From: Prevotella nigrescens | GTDB lineage: Bacteria > Bacteroidota > Bacteroidia > Bacteroidales > Bacteroidaceae | Assembly: GCF_031191185.1 (NCBI RefSeq) | Contig: NZ_CP133465.1 | Location: forward strand, 1,112,001 to 1,176,000 | Direction: 5' to 3' | DNA length: 64,000 nt | In this document: one piece after another, positions 7,978 to 17,097 of the stretch | How the letters are laid out: each line of letters begins with the position of its first letter | How positions within the stretch are numbered: the first letter of the stretch is position 1 | Translations under genes and position numbers: made by a program | Notes under the pieces: model-generated | Told to the model about the DNA's origin: nothing | Databases searched by the model: none | The model's input: only the letters and a program-made list of their open reading frames with translations

Positions 7978-10068
7978 TTAGTTTTCTTTTGTTATGCCAT
8001 TGCGTTCTAAAAGTGCGTCGATGGTAGGTTCTTGTCCTCGGAAACGTTTATAGAGTGTCATTGGATGTTCGGTACTTCCCTTGGAAAGAATATTATCCCG
8101 GAAGCTTTGGGCAGTAGCCTGATTAAATATTCCATTCTTCTTGAATAGGCTGAATGCATCAGCATCGAGCACTTCTGCCCATTTATAACTATAATATCCT
8201 GCCGCATATCCCCCCGACATAATGTGAGAGAACTGAGTTGTCATACATGTTCCATCTGTTTGTTCGCCAATAATGGCTTTTTCCCATGCCTTTTTTTCAA
8301 ACGGAATGATATCTGCTTCGAACTTATCTTGCTGTGTATAGTATGCCATGTCCAATAATCCGAAACTAACTTGGCGCAGACAACCCATTGCAACATTGAA
8401 ATTCTGACTGGCTATAATCTTCTCAATAAGTTCGTCAGGCATAGGCTCCCCTGTTTCATAATGGAAGGCAAAAGTACGTAAGAAGTCTTTTTCCACAGCA
8501 AAGTTTTCCATGAATTGAGATGGAAGTTCTACGAAATCCCACCATACATTTGTGCCAGACTGACTTTCGAAACGGCTGTTTGCAAAGATACCATGCAGTG
8601 AATGACCAAATTCGTGCAAGAAAGTTGTAACTTCGCCTAACCGTAATAGTGCAGGCTTCTCGTCTGTCGGTTTAGAGAAGTTCATTACTAACGATACGTG
8701 TGGGCGTATGTTCTCGCCTTCTTTCGTAATACGTTGTCCTTGAAATTCTGTCATCCACGCACCAGCACGTTTACCTTTTCGTGGAAAGAAATCAACATAA
8801 AGCACCGCAAGATAAGAACCATCTTTATCGTAGACCTCGTATGGTTTCACATCTGGGTGATAAACAGGAATGTCTTTATTCTCTTTGAAAGTAATGCCAT
8901 AAAGTCGGGTTGCTAATCCGAACACGCCTTTTATAACGTTGTTTAATTCAAAATAAGGTCTCAACGCCTCTGGGTCAAGATTATATTTTGCCAACTTTAA
9001 TTGATGTGCATAGTATGCTGTATCCCACGGCATCAGCTTAAAACTATCTCCTTCTTGTTCTTTGGCAATAGAGCAAAGTTCGTTATATTCTTTAATTGCA
9101 GCTGGCTTGTAGGCTTCGATAAGGTCGTCAAGCAATTTATAGACATTCTTGACGTTACTTGCCATACGATATTTCATAACGAAATCGGCATAAGTGTCGT
9201 ATCCCAATAATTGTGCCATTTCTCTACGGAGGTTCACTAAGCGTTTGCAAACTTCGATATTATTCTCCGAATTTGCTTTTATGCATAGCGTGTTGTGCGC
9301 CATGTATAGCTCTTTCCTTAGGTCTCGTTGAGTGCTATACATTAGGAAAGGACCGTAACTCGGCGCATCTAACGTGAATATCCAGCCTTCAAGACCTTGT
9401 TCTTTGGCAGTTGCGGCAGCGGCTTCACGGATAGAGTCTGGTAATCCTTCAAGTCTTTCCTCATTGGTAATATGAAGTTTGTATGCTTTGTTCTCTTTTA
9501 ATACATTTTGCGAGAACTTCAATGCGAGCATACTTGCCTCTTCTGTAAGCTTGCGTAGTTTCTCTTTATCAGTTTCATTCAGCAGTGCGCCACTACGTAC
9601 AAAGCCATCGTAACTCTCCTCCAATAGTTTGTTTTCCTCAGGAGTAAGTTCCCTATGGTTATTGTAAACGGCTTTTATGCGCTCAAAAAGTTTGGGATTG
9701 AGACTGATGTCGTTTGCATGCTTAGTGAGAATGGGATTCATTTTTTGCGCCAAAGCGTCCATTTCGTCGTTTGTTTCTGCACTAAGCATGTTGAAGAAAG
9801 CACTTTCTACACGCGAAAGTAAATCGTAATAATGCTTACGTCCTTTTACTTCGTCTTCGCGAATAAGCGTATTTTCAAAAGTAGGTTCTTCCGGGTCGTT
9901 TATTGTTTTCTCTATTTGTTCGTCCTCACGGCGTATTCCTTCTAACATTGCCTCTTCATAATCGGCAAGTGTTATTTTGTCGAATGGAATAGTTTCGTGT
10001 GGTGTATTATACAATCCAAAGAAAGGGTTCAAGTGTTGTTGTCCCTTTCCATTAATATTCTTTGTCAT
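7978..10068 (-). CDS. dcp: M3-family metallopeptidase (peptidyl-dipeptidase Dcp type)
   Basis: A 696-residue zinc peptidase. The HExxH motif is in FLHEFGHSLHG near residue 480, with the third ligand Glu in the following WDFVELPSQFMENF. The order and length fit Dcp/oligopeptidase A proteins, which cleave short peptides. The N-terminus NPFFGLYNTPHETIPFDKI is typical for Dcp. No signal peptide is seen, so it is likely cytoplasmic. It is the first gene of the minus-strand group, with a -7 box at 10094-10101. Confidence 0.93.
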   Translation of the reverse strand: MTKNINGKGQQHLNPFFGLYNTPHETIPFDKITLADYEEAMLEGIRREDEQIEKTINDPEEPTFENTLIREDEVKGRKHYYDLLSRVESAFFNMLSAETNDEMDALAQKMNPILTKHANDISLNPKLFERIKAVYNNHRELTPEENKLLEESYDGFVRSGALLNETDKEKLRKLTEEASMLALKFSQNVLKENKAYKLHITNEERLEGLPDSIREAAAATAKEQGLEGWIFTLDAPSYGPFLMYSTQRDLRKELYMAHNTLCIKANSENNIEVCKRLVNLRREMAQLLGYDTYADFVMKYRMASNVKNVYKLLDDLIEAYKPAAIKEYNELCSIAKEQEGDSFKLMPWDTAYYAHQLKLAKYNLDPEALRPYFELNNVIKGVFGLATRLYGITFKENKDIPVYHPDVKPYEVYDKDGSYLAVLYVDFFPRKGKRAGAWMTEFQGQRITKEGENIRPHVSLVMNFSKPTDEKPALLRLGEVTTFLHEFGHSLHGIFANSRFESQSGTNVWWDFVELPSQFMENFAVEKDFLRTFAFHYETGEPMPDELIEKIIASQNFNVAMGCLRQVSFGLLDMAYYTQQDKFEADIIPFEKKAWEKAIIGEQTDGTCMTTQFSHIMSGGYAAGYYSYKWAEVLDADAFSLFKKNGIFNQATAQSFRDNILSKGSTEHPMTLYKRFRGQEPTIDALLERNGITKEN

Positions 10069-10093
10069 GTTTTGCTTTCTCTCTAATATGCTA

Positions 10094-10101
10094 CAAAGAT
10101 A
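10094..10101 (-). promoter_or_regulatory. -7 box for the M3 peptidase gene
   Basis: CAAAGATA on the plus strand is TATCTTTG on the minus strand, about 25 bp before the start codon. Confidence 0.65.
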
Positions 10102-10138
10102 CAGAAAAACTATGTATGGACGAAAGAGTGTATTAGAT

Positions 10139-10801
10139 TTAACGCAATTTTTCTAATAATGCTATGTTTATTTGTCCTCTTGTTAGTGTGATTGCATTAT
10201 TTCTGTTTAGCATATTGAGCATTTTTGAAATGTTAAGTCTGCTTTCGTGCAACTCGTTTGCCAATGTTTGCATATTTATTTTTATTATTTTTTTACCTGC
10301 CGGATGTGCACAGTGCGTTCTTACAAAGTAGATAAACTTTTCTTTTATATCTTTTGGTTGTTGTTGCCAAGGTAGCCTGCTGCCACGTTGTGCTTGCGAA
10401 GATAGCATATTCAGAAAGTTTAGGCGGAATATCAGATATTTGTTTACAAGATTTAATACTTCACTTTTATCGATATATAAAATATTGCATTTCGTTTCGG
10501 CAATAAAAGTTTTAGAATAAAATTGTACAAGCCCGAATATACGTTCTGGTTGTATGGCAGTTGGGGGGTCAATCTCTTCAATTATACTATAGCTATGATT
10601 GTCGGCACAGCTTTCTATGGACAATCTGCCATCCATAAGAAAATAGAGTTTGTCATTTTTCTCATTTTCTTTAGCCAATGTTTCTTTTGGTTTCAATTTG
10701 AGAAATCCAAATCTTGTAGTTCTAACAATTTCGGCTAAATCGGTAGATCCGATACCAAGAAACAAAGGAAGTTCAAGAAGTTTATCGTATATTTGAAGCA
10801 T
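10139..10801 (-). CDS. Crp/Fnr-family transcriptional regulator
   Basis: A 220-residue protein. The N-terminal half is a cyclic-nucleotide-binding-like beta roll (KETLAKENEKNDKLYFLMDGRLSIES). The C-terminal third has a winged helix-turn-helix (MQTLANELHESRLNISKMLNML). The Crp signature residues for cAMP binding are not obvious, and Fnr cysteines are absent, so the ligand is unknown. It lies 32 bp downstream of the apbE stop on the same strand, so it may be co-transcribed with apbE. Confidence 0.85.
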   Translation of the reverse strand: MLQIYDKLLELPLFLGIGSTDLAEIVRTTRFGFLKLKPKETLAKENEKNDKLYFLMDGRLSIESCADNHSYSIIEEIDPPTAIQPERIFGLVQFYSKTFIAETKCNILYIDKSEVLNLVNKYLIFRLNFLNMLSSQAQRGSRLPWQQQPKDIKEKFIYFVRTHCAHPAGKKIIKINMQTLANELHESRLNISKMLNMLNRNNAITLTRGQINIALLEKLR

Positions 10802-10833
10802 TTATTTAAACGAAGCTCTTTATTGCTAAACTA

Positions 10834-11865
10834 TTATTGTACAATTTTCTTTTTTAGTTCTGGGCTGTACCAAACTTTGAGTTTCCCTTTCTGGTCGGAA
10901 TAAACGAAATAAGCCATAAGTTCCTTATGATTTTCCAAAATCTTTTTGGCTTTCTCTACACCCATTACCATAAAAGCTGTAGCGAAAGCATCGGCTGTTG
11001 CACAATCGTTAGCTAATACTGTAGCTGAAAGCAGAGAATGTTGTACAGGATAACCTGTTTCAGGATCGATGGTATGCGCAAATTTCTTCCCACCTTTATA
11101 GTAGAAGTTGCGATAGTTCCCACTGGTTGCCATTGCTTTGTTGGTAATGCTGAGTATGGTTTGTATTTCGGTATTCATATTAGTACTGTCTTCAACGGGT
11201 TTATTAATGCCAATCTTCCAAGGTTGATTATTTTCGCTAATTCCGCTTACAACTATCTCACCGCCAATTTCTATCATAAAGTTTTTAATATCGTACTTTC
11301 TGAATAACCGTGCCACAACATCTGAACCGTATCCTTTAGCAATAGCTGAACAATCGAGCATTATGCGTGGATCTGTTTTCTGTATTTTTTTCCCCACGAG
11401 CGATATTTTGTCATAGCCAACAAATTGCATTAAACTATCTATTCTTTGTTTTGATGGCTTTTGTCCATGTTTAACCCCGAAGCCAAATCCCCATAAGTTT
11501 ACAAGTGGTGCAACTGTAATGTCGAAAGCACCAACGGTTTCTTTTGATATTGTTTTTGCTTTATCGAAAACATCTATGAACAGTTCGTCGAGCTGAGTAG
11601 GTTCGTTTCTGTTTATTTTTGAAATGATAGACTGTTTATTGAACGTAGACAACGAATTGTCTACGTTCTTCAATTCTGCCTCGATTTCCTTTTGCAAGTC
11701 TTCATTGTTTTGATAAGTTATGTGATAAAACGTTCCAAAAATCTGCCCCTCGTTGTATTGATAGGGTGCAGAATGTTGTTGTTTTATAACGAAAACAGCA
11801 CCTATTATGAGCAACACTAAAAAAGGCAACTGCCAAAGTAGTTTCTTATTTGTTTTTTTATCCAT
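10834..11865 (-). CDS. apbE: ApbE-family FAD:protein FMN transferase
   Basis: A 343-residue protein with an N-terminal membrane segment (LPFLVLLIIGAVFVI). It carries ApbE motifs: the SxxSTFNKQSIISKIN-like start (NSLSTFNKQS), DCSAIAKGYGSD, IGGEIVVSG and the metal/FAD segment ATADAFATAFMVMG. ApbE attaches FMN covalently to threonine in periplasmic redox subunits such as those of Nqr and Rnf. No such complex is encoded in this window. No lipobox is seen, so it is probably membrane-anchored by its N-terminal helix. Confidence 0.93.
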   Translation of the reverse strand: MDKKTNKKLLWQLPFLVLLIIGAVFVIKQQHSAPYQYNEGQIFGTFYHITYQNNEDLQKEIEAELKNVDNSLSTFNKQSIISKINRNEPTQLDELFIDVFDKAKTISKETVGAFDITVAPLVNLWGFGFGVKHGQKPSKQRIDSLMQFVGYDKISLVGKKIQKTDPRIMLDCSAIAKGYGSDVVARLFRKYDIKNFMIEIGGEIVVSGISENNQPWKIGINKPVEDSTNMNTEIQTILSITNKAMATSGNYRNFYYKGGKKFAHTIDPETGYPVQHSLLSATVLANDCATADAFATAFMVMGVEKAKKILENHKELMAYFVYSDQKGKLKVWYSPELKKKIVQ

Positions 11866-11956
11866 AAATCTATTCGAATTCAGCGGTTGGACTACAAAGT
11901 ATAGAAACGAAAGAATAGAAATATGGTATGTGCCATATTCCTATCCTGTATTTACT

Positions 11957-12913
11957 TTATAAGTTTATTTCCTCTTCGATAAGATAGTCGTTTCGTCTAT
12001 CGCTGTTACGACTTATTAAGTCGCCCAGGAAACCGGCAAGGAAGAGTAGTGTTCCTAAAATCATTGCTGTTAATGCAATGAAGAATGTTGCATGGTGGGT
12101 GAGCAAATCGCCATAAATGCCACTAAAAAGATTAATGGTCTTTTCAATAACCAGCCAGAGAAAAGAAATGAACCCAACAAGGAAAACGAAACTGCCCAAC
12201 AGTCCGAATACATGCATAGGTTTTTTTCCGAAGTTGGTTAGAAACCAAAGTGTTATTAAGTCGAGATAACCATTAAAAAAACGATTAATCCCAAACTTTG
12301 TAGTTCCGTATTTACGTGCTTGATGGTGTACTACCTTCTCTCCAATCTTTGTAAACCCGGCTTCTTTTGCCAAGTATGGAATATAACGGTGCATTTCTCC
12401 ATACACCTCGATATTTTTTACGACATCTTTTTTGTATGCTTTCAGTCCACAATTAAAGTCGTGTAAATTTTTTACGCCACTAATTTTTCGTGCTGTAGCA
12501 TTAAAAAGTTTTGTAGGAATGGTTTTTGTTAATGGGTCGTAGCGTTTTTGTTTGTAACCACTTACAAGGTCGTAACCTTCTTCGGTAATCATTTGGTAAA
12601 GTGCAGGAATCTCGTCGGGCGAATCTTGGAGATCTGCGTCCATAGTTATAACAACATTGCCTTGTGCTGCTTTAAAACCACAGAAAAGCGCAGGACTCTT
12701 TCCGTAATTTCTACGAAACTTGATGCCACGCACATTTTTGTTTTCTTTGCTAAGCTGTTGAATGACTTCCCAACTCTTGTCGGTAGAGCCATCATTTACA
12801 AAAATTATTTCGTACGAGAAGTGGTTTGCATCCATTACTCTGCAAATCCAAGCATGCAATTCAGGCAAACTTTCTTCTTCGTTATAGAGTGGTATTATAA
12901 CCGATATATCCAT
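11957..12913 (-). CDS. GT2 glycosyltransferase, DPM1/GtrB-like, membrane-bound
   Basis: A 318-residue protein. The N-terminal GT-A domain has IIPLYNEEESLPELHA, VNDGSTDKSW and the metal-binding MDADLQDSPDEI. Two hydrophobic segments near residues 233-258 and 270-295 anchor the C-terminus in the inner membrane. This layout fits enzymes that transfer a sugar to polyprenyl phosphate for export. It follows the DUF4199 gene by 28 bp, a combination often seen in Bacteroidetes. The sugar cannot be told from the sequence. Confidence 0.9.
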   Translation of the reverse strand: MDISVIIPLYNEEESLPELHAWICRVMDANHFSYEIIFVNDGSTDKSWEVIQQLSKENKNVRGIKFRRNYGKSPALFCGFKAAQGNVVITMDADLQDSPDEIPALYQMITEEGYDLVSGYKQKRYDPLTKTIPTKLFNATARKISGVKNLHDFNCGLKAYKKDVVKNIEVYGEMHRYIPYLAKEAGFTKIGEKVVHHQARKYGTTKFGINRFFNGYLDLITLWFLTNFGKKPMHVFGLLGSFVFLVGFISFLWLVIEKTINLFSGIYGDLLTHHATFFIALTAMILGTLLFLAGFLGDLISRNSDRRNDYLIEEEINL

Positions 12914-12941
12914 ATCTTGATTTTTTCGAGTGTTGTTTCTG

Positions 12942-13469
12942 TTATTTTTTATTACGTGCCATTATAGCCGATACTATAAGACTAATAATTGCTCCAAAAA
13001 GAACTTCGTACATTAAACAATTTATTGCCATTGGTGTTGGCGAAAAAACTTCTGGTAATGTTGCTATAAATTCTTTTCTGCCTATTCCCATTGCTGCAAA
13101 GAAACTGTTATATTCGGGAAGAGATGTTACGGAAGTTATTATTCGTACCACTTTCCCATGGTCTAAGTAGGTCATATAAAGCCATTGCAGCAGACTAAAA
13201 AGCAAAGCAGCATTTACGAAAACACGCATGCAATAAAAATAAGCTCGCTTAAACGAAATAATTCCGTTTAAACCTACTTCCCTGTATATTTTCAATCGGT
13301 AGGCCACAAAGAATGGAGTTGATATTGTGAGCAATGAACTGAAAGTAGAAAAAACAGAAGACAATGGTAATAGCAAGAAGCAGGCGAAACTTGCTGTCCA
13401 TACTATTGCTAAATATATACCGTCGTATCGTGCATAGACACGAAGTTGTTTTATTTCTTCATAATTCAT
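12942..13469 (-). CDS. DUF4199-type membrane protein
   Basis: A 175-residue inner-membrane protein with four predicted hydrophobic segments (AIVWTASFACFLLLPLSSVF, a short one near residue 45, VNAALLFSLLQWL, and LFGAIISLIVSAIMA). It resembles the DUF4199 family found next to GT2 genes. The function is unknown. A -7 box ends 5 nt before the start codon, so the mRNA would begin at or beside the ATG. Confidence 0.75.
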   Translation of the reverse strand: MNYEEIKQLRVYARYDGIYLAIVWTASFACFLLLPLSSVFSTFSSLLTISTPFFVAYRLKIYREVGLNGIISFKRAYFYCMRVFVNAALLFSLLQWLYMTYLDHGKVVRIITSVTSLPEYNSFFAAMGIGRKEFIATLPEVFSPTPMAINCLMYEVLFGAIISLIVSAIMARNKK

Positions 13470-13473
13470 ACTG

Positions 13474-13481
13474 CAAAAATA
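13474..13481 (-). promoter_or_regulatory. -7 box giving a probable leaderless mRNA
   Basis: CAAAAATA on the plus strand is TATTTTTG on the minus strand. Its last base lies 5 nt from the A of the ATG at 13469, leaving almost no room for a 5' leader. Confidence 0.55.
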
Positions 13482-13587
13482 CGGAAATTATATAATATAT
13501 AAGGTGTATAGCTGTTGCAAAAATCGATTTTTTTATTAAAAACACAAAAAGAGGACTGAAAACTTGTTTTATTCAGAAAAAACTTCC

Positions 13588-13595
13588 TATCTTTG
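13588..13595 (+). promoter_or_regulatory. -7 box of the SRP RNA / tRNA-Thr transcript
   Basis: TATCTTTG at 13588-13595, with TTGTTTT near 13564 as the upstream element. A small hairpin (CTTTTCA-GTAA-TGAAAAG, about 13602-13619) stands between promoter and RNA. Confidence 0.75.
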
Positions 13596-13624
13596 CACTC
13601 GCTTTTCAGTAATGAAAAGAGAAA

Positions 13625-13722
13625 TGGGCAAGTCTCTTACGGTCAGCTCCCTTTTAATCCCCCAGGACGGGAACGTAGCAAGGGCAGAAGGTTGTAGCGA
13701 CGCGATAAGAATCGCTTGCCCA
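13625..13722 (+). ncRNA. ffs: Signal recognition particle RNA (small bacterial type)
   Basis: TGGGCAAG at 13625-13632 pairs with CTTGCCCA at 13715-13722 to close a 98-nt hairpin. Inside lie the conserved GGTCAG and the asymmetric loop segments CAGGACGGGAACGTAGCA of helix 8, where Ffh binds. The RNA directs membrane-protein ribosomes to FtsY and SecYEG. Its 3' end is only 5 nt from tRNA-Thr, so the two probably share one transcript. Ends are from pairing, not from measured termini. Confidence 0.93.
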
Positions 13723-13727
13723 CCTTC

Positions 13728-13801
13728 GCCTCTTTAGCTCAGTTGGCCAGAGCACGTGATTTGTAATCTCGGGGTCGTTGGTTCGAATCCGACAAGAGGC
13801 T
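13728..13801 (+). tRNA. tRNA-Thr (anticodon TGT)
   Basis: Acceptor GCCTCTT at 13728-13734 pairs with AAGAGGC at 13794-13800. The anticodon loop TTTGTAA gives TGT, and the T arm GTTGG-TTCGAAT-CCGAC is canonical. The anticodon stem has one T/T mismatch. CCA is not encoded, in contrast to tRNA-His in this window. Confidence 0.96.
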
Positions 13802-13821
13802 CGAAATAAATAGTAATTTTA

Positions 13822-13852
13822 AGGGTACTTTTCACTAAGTACTCTTTTTTTT
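13822..13852 (+). terminator. Terminator after tRNA-Thr
   Basis: AGGGTACTT at 13822-13830 pairs (one G-T) with AAGTACTCT at 13837-13845, followed by a T run. Confidence 0.8.
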
Positions 13853-14059
13853 GCCCAATTATTTTCTTGTTTTATGTATAATGCAGGGTGAATTCATTTT
13901 TACATTTAAAAAAATATGCATATTTTGCTTTTTTTGATGTTCTTTACAAGGTCTATACGACTGAAAAAGAGAAACGAAATATGCAAAAGGTATATAGGTT
14001 TCAAGAAGAAAAATCCTGTAACAATTATCTTTCCCAGTGAGATTTGTAGGACGTTGCCT

Positions 14060-14524
14060 TTATGCTTCCTCTTTATTCTTTTTATAATATAGGTAAGAAA
14101 TGGTAGAAAGTATCATAAACAGACCAATGAATATGCAATCTTTTAAAGATGGGGTATCTCTTACGTTAGCTGCCAGATAAAACGGAACAGAAATAAAGAA
14201 GAGCGAAGATAGCATCTTGGCAATATTTGCAAAGTACGTTTTTCTGAACATTACATTAAGCCCTTCTATATCAATATCTTGATGCTTCTGTTTGAAAATA
14301 TTTCTCTTTATGTCATAATCTTTACTGTAGTGTTGTCCGATACCAAACCAAATGAGTGCCCACGACAGAAAAAGAGTTGCTGATAGAAAACCTCCAGTCT
14401 CTTCGTCTATGAAATAACTAAATGGTCTTTTAGTTATATACAGATATGCTCCCAAAAGGAGTATGACGAACAAATTCCATATACTCATGGATATTATTCC
14501 TCTTTTAAAATGTTTATTCATCAC
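14060..14524 (-). CDS. Hypothetical small membrane protein
   Basis: A 154-residue protein with four hydrophobic segments: ISMSIWNLFVILLLGAYLYI, LSATLFLSWALIWFGIG, ILSSLFFISVPFYLAA-like (MLSSLFFISVPFYLAA) and IFIGLFMILSTISYLYY. A charged cytoplasmic loop (KDYDIKRNIFKQKHQD) splits the pairs. I do not recognise the family. It stands alone between tRNA-Thr and an outer-membrane receptor-like gene, 133 bp from the latter. Confidence 0.65.
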   Translation of the reverse strand: MMNKHFKRGIISMSIWNLFVILLLGAYLYITKRPFSYFIDEETGGFLSATLFLSWALIWFGIGQHYSKDYDIKRNIFKQKHQDIDIEGLNVMFRKTYFANIAKMLSSLFFISVPFYLAANVRDTPSLKDCIFIGLFMILSTISYLYYKKNKEEA

Positions 14525-14657
14525 CTTTTCCTTTCTATTTTAAGTTAGCAGAATTGCTATATTCAACACAAAGGTTATTTCTTCATTTTTAATAGATTAA
14601 ATAAGTTTCGTAATTATGCACAAAGGTATATATATCTTCAAACTATTTTCCCAAATT

Positions 14658-16718
14658 TTAATACACTTTCAAAAGTGCATTATTAATAGACTTGTCTATG
14701 TTTATTTCGCCTCTCTCTGTCTTTTTACCATACCCGAAGTTATATGTCAATTTTAGATTTACACACCTTCCATTGCTTTCGCTATAACTCCAACTATTTT
14801 GATTGTAACAGCCATAGTCCATTGAAATATGTGAGACATCGTAACGTCTGAAAGGATTTCGTACCATTCCCTCAACAGAAAGGTTCTTATGTTTCCAGTT
14901 TACTGAAAGTTCATATTGTGGCTTTCTGTGTGCCAAATAAGGTTCACTCACAAATAAAGCTGTATATGGGGTTTTATAAGTGGCTTTAATTCGTAGTTCG
15001 CCAATGAGACAGGTGGCAGTCAGATGGGCTCTCAATATGTTTTTTGAAATGTTGTAATGCTTACCTTTAAGAGCATTATGTTCTCCAATGCCAGTTAAAT
15101 TCAAACGCAACTTATTGTTAAAAGCATTGTATGCGTAAGATGCCGTTAGCATATTGCCATAAAGGTTCCCCTCATTAACTTTCGTGTCGTATATAACCTG
15201 CCTTTCGGCTGTATACACATGGCAGATATTGTCAAAGTATATGAAATTGTTATAAGATACCGATATTCGCGAATTTCCGAACTGTCCGTTATAAGATAGC
15301 GTGTTATTAAGCACACGCAGTGTTTTAAGATTGGGATTTCCTTTTACAACTTCAAAGAAGGACTTCCTCATTACCATATTATTTTTGTTCGATGGATCGA
15401 AAAGTGTGTGAGTGTAAAGACCATTCAACGACAGCGAATTATGATTGTTTATTATACAGTTTCCACCATAAAAAGCTATTGGGTGGCAATAATTATAATG
15501 ATTTGTATTCAGACTTACTGCTGTGTTGGAAATGCCAGTAGATAGGTAATAATAGTATTTCTCTGAATTCTTGCCAACCTGAAGCATTGCTATTGTAGCA
15601 TTTGTAATAAGCTTTTGTTCGTCACCCCAGTTTCCATTGTAAGTATCCTTATAATAATTATGTTCGTGCGAGGCGACAGCTGTTAAAGTATAGTTGTTCC
15701 TTAAAGTTTTGAAATATTGAACCTTGCCTGTCATTGCATGGTTATTTTCATGACTATTTGTAGCAATAGAAGATTGTGTAGTCTCGTCATATAAGCTTGA
15801 ATATTTATTATGACCATAAGAGAAAGAACCTGTAAAATCGAGCATCTGCTCTTTAGGAAGCCATAGTGTATAGTTTGCAAAAACAGAGGGAGAGATATTT
15901 CTATTCTGTGTTGTAACGTTCTTCATGGTTCTTCCAATGAACATTCCATTATATTCAGTATTACTTATTGAAATGGATTTTGGTACAGCTTGACGAACAA
16001 AAGATGCATATATATTGAGTCGATGTTTACTTCCGATAGACGTAAGCTTAAGTTTCCCACCTTGATTGTTGGTCTTACATAATGACGACATTGATGTATA
16101 ATTCCTTTCAAGTGTATTGCCATCAGAGAAAACATACTTATCTGTTCCTTCGTTATAGCTATGTTCATGGTTCCAGTCAATCGAAGTAGTAAACGAAAGT
16201 GTAACGCCTTTGCGAGTGTAGTCTAAATAGCCAAGATAGTTGCCTTGTTTATAAGCAAATCCTTCTTCTGCTGAGAAATATACATTCCCACCATATTTAT
16301 ATTGTATTGTTATAAAATTGAGAACACCTGCTTTTCCTGCATATTTTCCTCCAGGTGTACGAACATACTCGATAGATTGCACATTCTTTGCCCGGAGCAA
16401 AGCTACTTCCTCGTCTGACACTTCCATTCCGTTAATACATATTACGACACTTCCTCCACTTTTTGTGGTAATGTTATGTAAACGTGTATTAATTTCTAAT
16501 TCAGAAGTGTTCATTACGTCTATTAGTTCAAATCCATTAGTGGCGTGCTTTCTTTCCATTTCTGTCGGGCGCAAAATGACTTTTCGTGAAGTTTCTATCT
16601 GATTACCGCTATTGACAATTACCTCTGGTAAGTTTTTCACCTGCAATGTATCCTGACTCTGGGCAGAAGAAGCAAGACTAAATATAAAGATTATTAGTGC
16701 TGAAAATAGGAGTTTCAT
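14658..16718 (-). CDS. Outer-membrane beta-barrel protein with TonB-receptor-like plug
   Basis: A 686-residue protein with a signal peptide (LLFSALIIFIFSLASSAQS). A plug-like domain follows (NLPEVIVNSG, ICINGMEVSDEEVALLRA, GGKYAGKAGVLNF). The rest is rich in aromatic alternating strands, as in the outer-membrane beta-barrel family of Bacteroidetes. The usual carboxypeptidase-like regulatory domain ahead of the plug is missing. It may import a ligand or act as a peptide receptor; the substrate is unknown. The upstream region has a -7 box and a 9-bp inverted repeat at 16774-16794. Confidence 0.8.
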   Translation of the reverse strand: MKLLFSALIIFIFSLASSAQSQDTLQVKNLPEVIVNSGNQIETSRKVILRPTEMERKHATNGFELIDVMNTSELEINTRLHNITTKSGGSVVICINGMEVSDEEVALLRAKNVQSIEYVRTPGGKYAGKAGVLNFITIQYKYGGNVYFSAEEGFAYKQGNYLGYLDYTRKGVTLSFTTSIDWNHEHSYNEGTDKYVFSDGNTLERNYTSMSSLCKTNNQGGKLKLTSIGSKHRLNIYASFVRQAVPKSISISNTEYNGMFIGRTMKNVTTQNRNISPSVFANYTLWLPKEQMLDFTGSFSYGHNKYSSLYDETTQSSIATNSHENNHAMTGKVQYFKTLRNNYTLTAVASHEHNYYKDTYNGNWGDEQKLITNATIAMLQVGKNSEKYYYYLSTGISNTAVSLNTNHYNYCHPIAFYGGNCIINNHNSLSLNGLYTHTLFDPSNKNNMVMRKSFFEVVKGNPNLKTLRVLNNTLSYNGQFGNSRISVSYNNFIYFDNICHVYTAERQVIYDTKVNEGNLYGNMLTASYAYNAFNNKLRLNLTGIGEHNALKGKHYNISKNILRAHLTATCLIGELRIKATYKTPYTALFVSEPYLAHRKPQYELSVNWKHKNLSVEGMVRNPFRRYDVSHISMDYGCYNQNSWSYSESNGRCVNLKLTYNFGYGKKTERGEINIDKSINNALLKVY

Positions 16719-17040
16719 ATATAATGTTGTAATTCAATCTCTAATGGATTTCTGATGATTAATATCTAATTATATGACATCTGAAAGATGTCATATTCAT
16801 TCATTTTGCAAATATAAACATTCATTCATTATTTTGCAAACGTTTGCTTATGAAAGAAATCGTACGGATAAAATTTTAACATCTTGATGCCAAAAATATT
16901 ACAGTAATTAATTATGAACACCTACTTATAATGAAAATACAGATGATCTTTAATTAAAGTTCTCCTCATTTCTTATTATGAATTTTTATTTTCTTATTAT
17001 AAATTCTACTGTCCGATACAGTGTGAAGAGGATTAGCATG
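16719..17040. other. Intergenic region upstream of the outer-membrane protein
   Basis: AT-rich gap holding the promoter and palindrome at 16774-16816. ATTCATTCAT repeats around 16797-16830. I see no gene. Confidence 0.5.
16774..16816 (-). promoter_or_regulatory. Promoter with adjacent palindrome (possible operator or 5' hairpin)
   Basis: CAAATATA at 16809-16816 is TATATTTG on the minus strand. The palindrome ATGACATCT-GAA-AGATGTCAT at 16774-16794 falls just downstream of the expected start of transcription. It could be an operator or an mRNA hairpin for the outer-membrane protein gene. Confidence 0.5.
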
Positions 17041-17078
17041 AAAAAGGAGGTAAACAGCTGTGAATGTGCTTACCTCCT
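17041..17078 (-). terminator. Terminator of the rsmI-lipoprotein unit
   Basis: AGGAGGTAA at 17045-17053 pairs with TTACCTCCT at 17070-17078. On the minus strand a run of T follows the stem. Confidence 0.8.
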
Positions 17079-17097
17079 ACTTAATAAGTTTATATTC

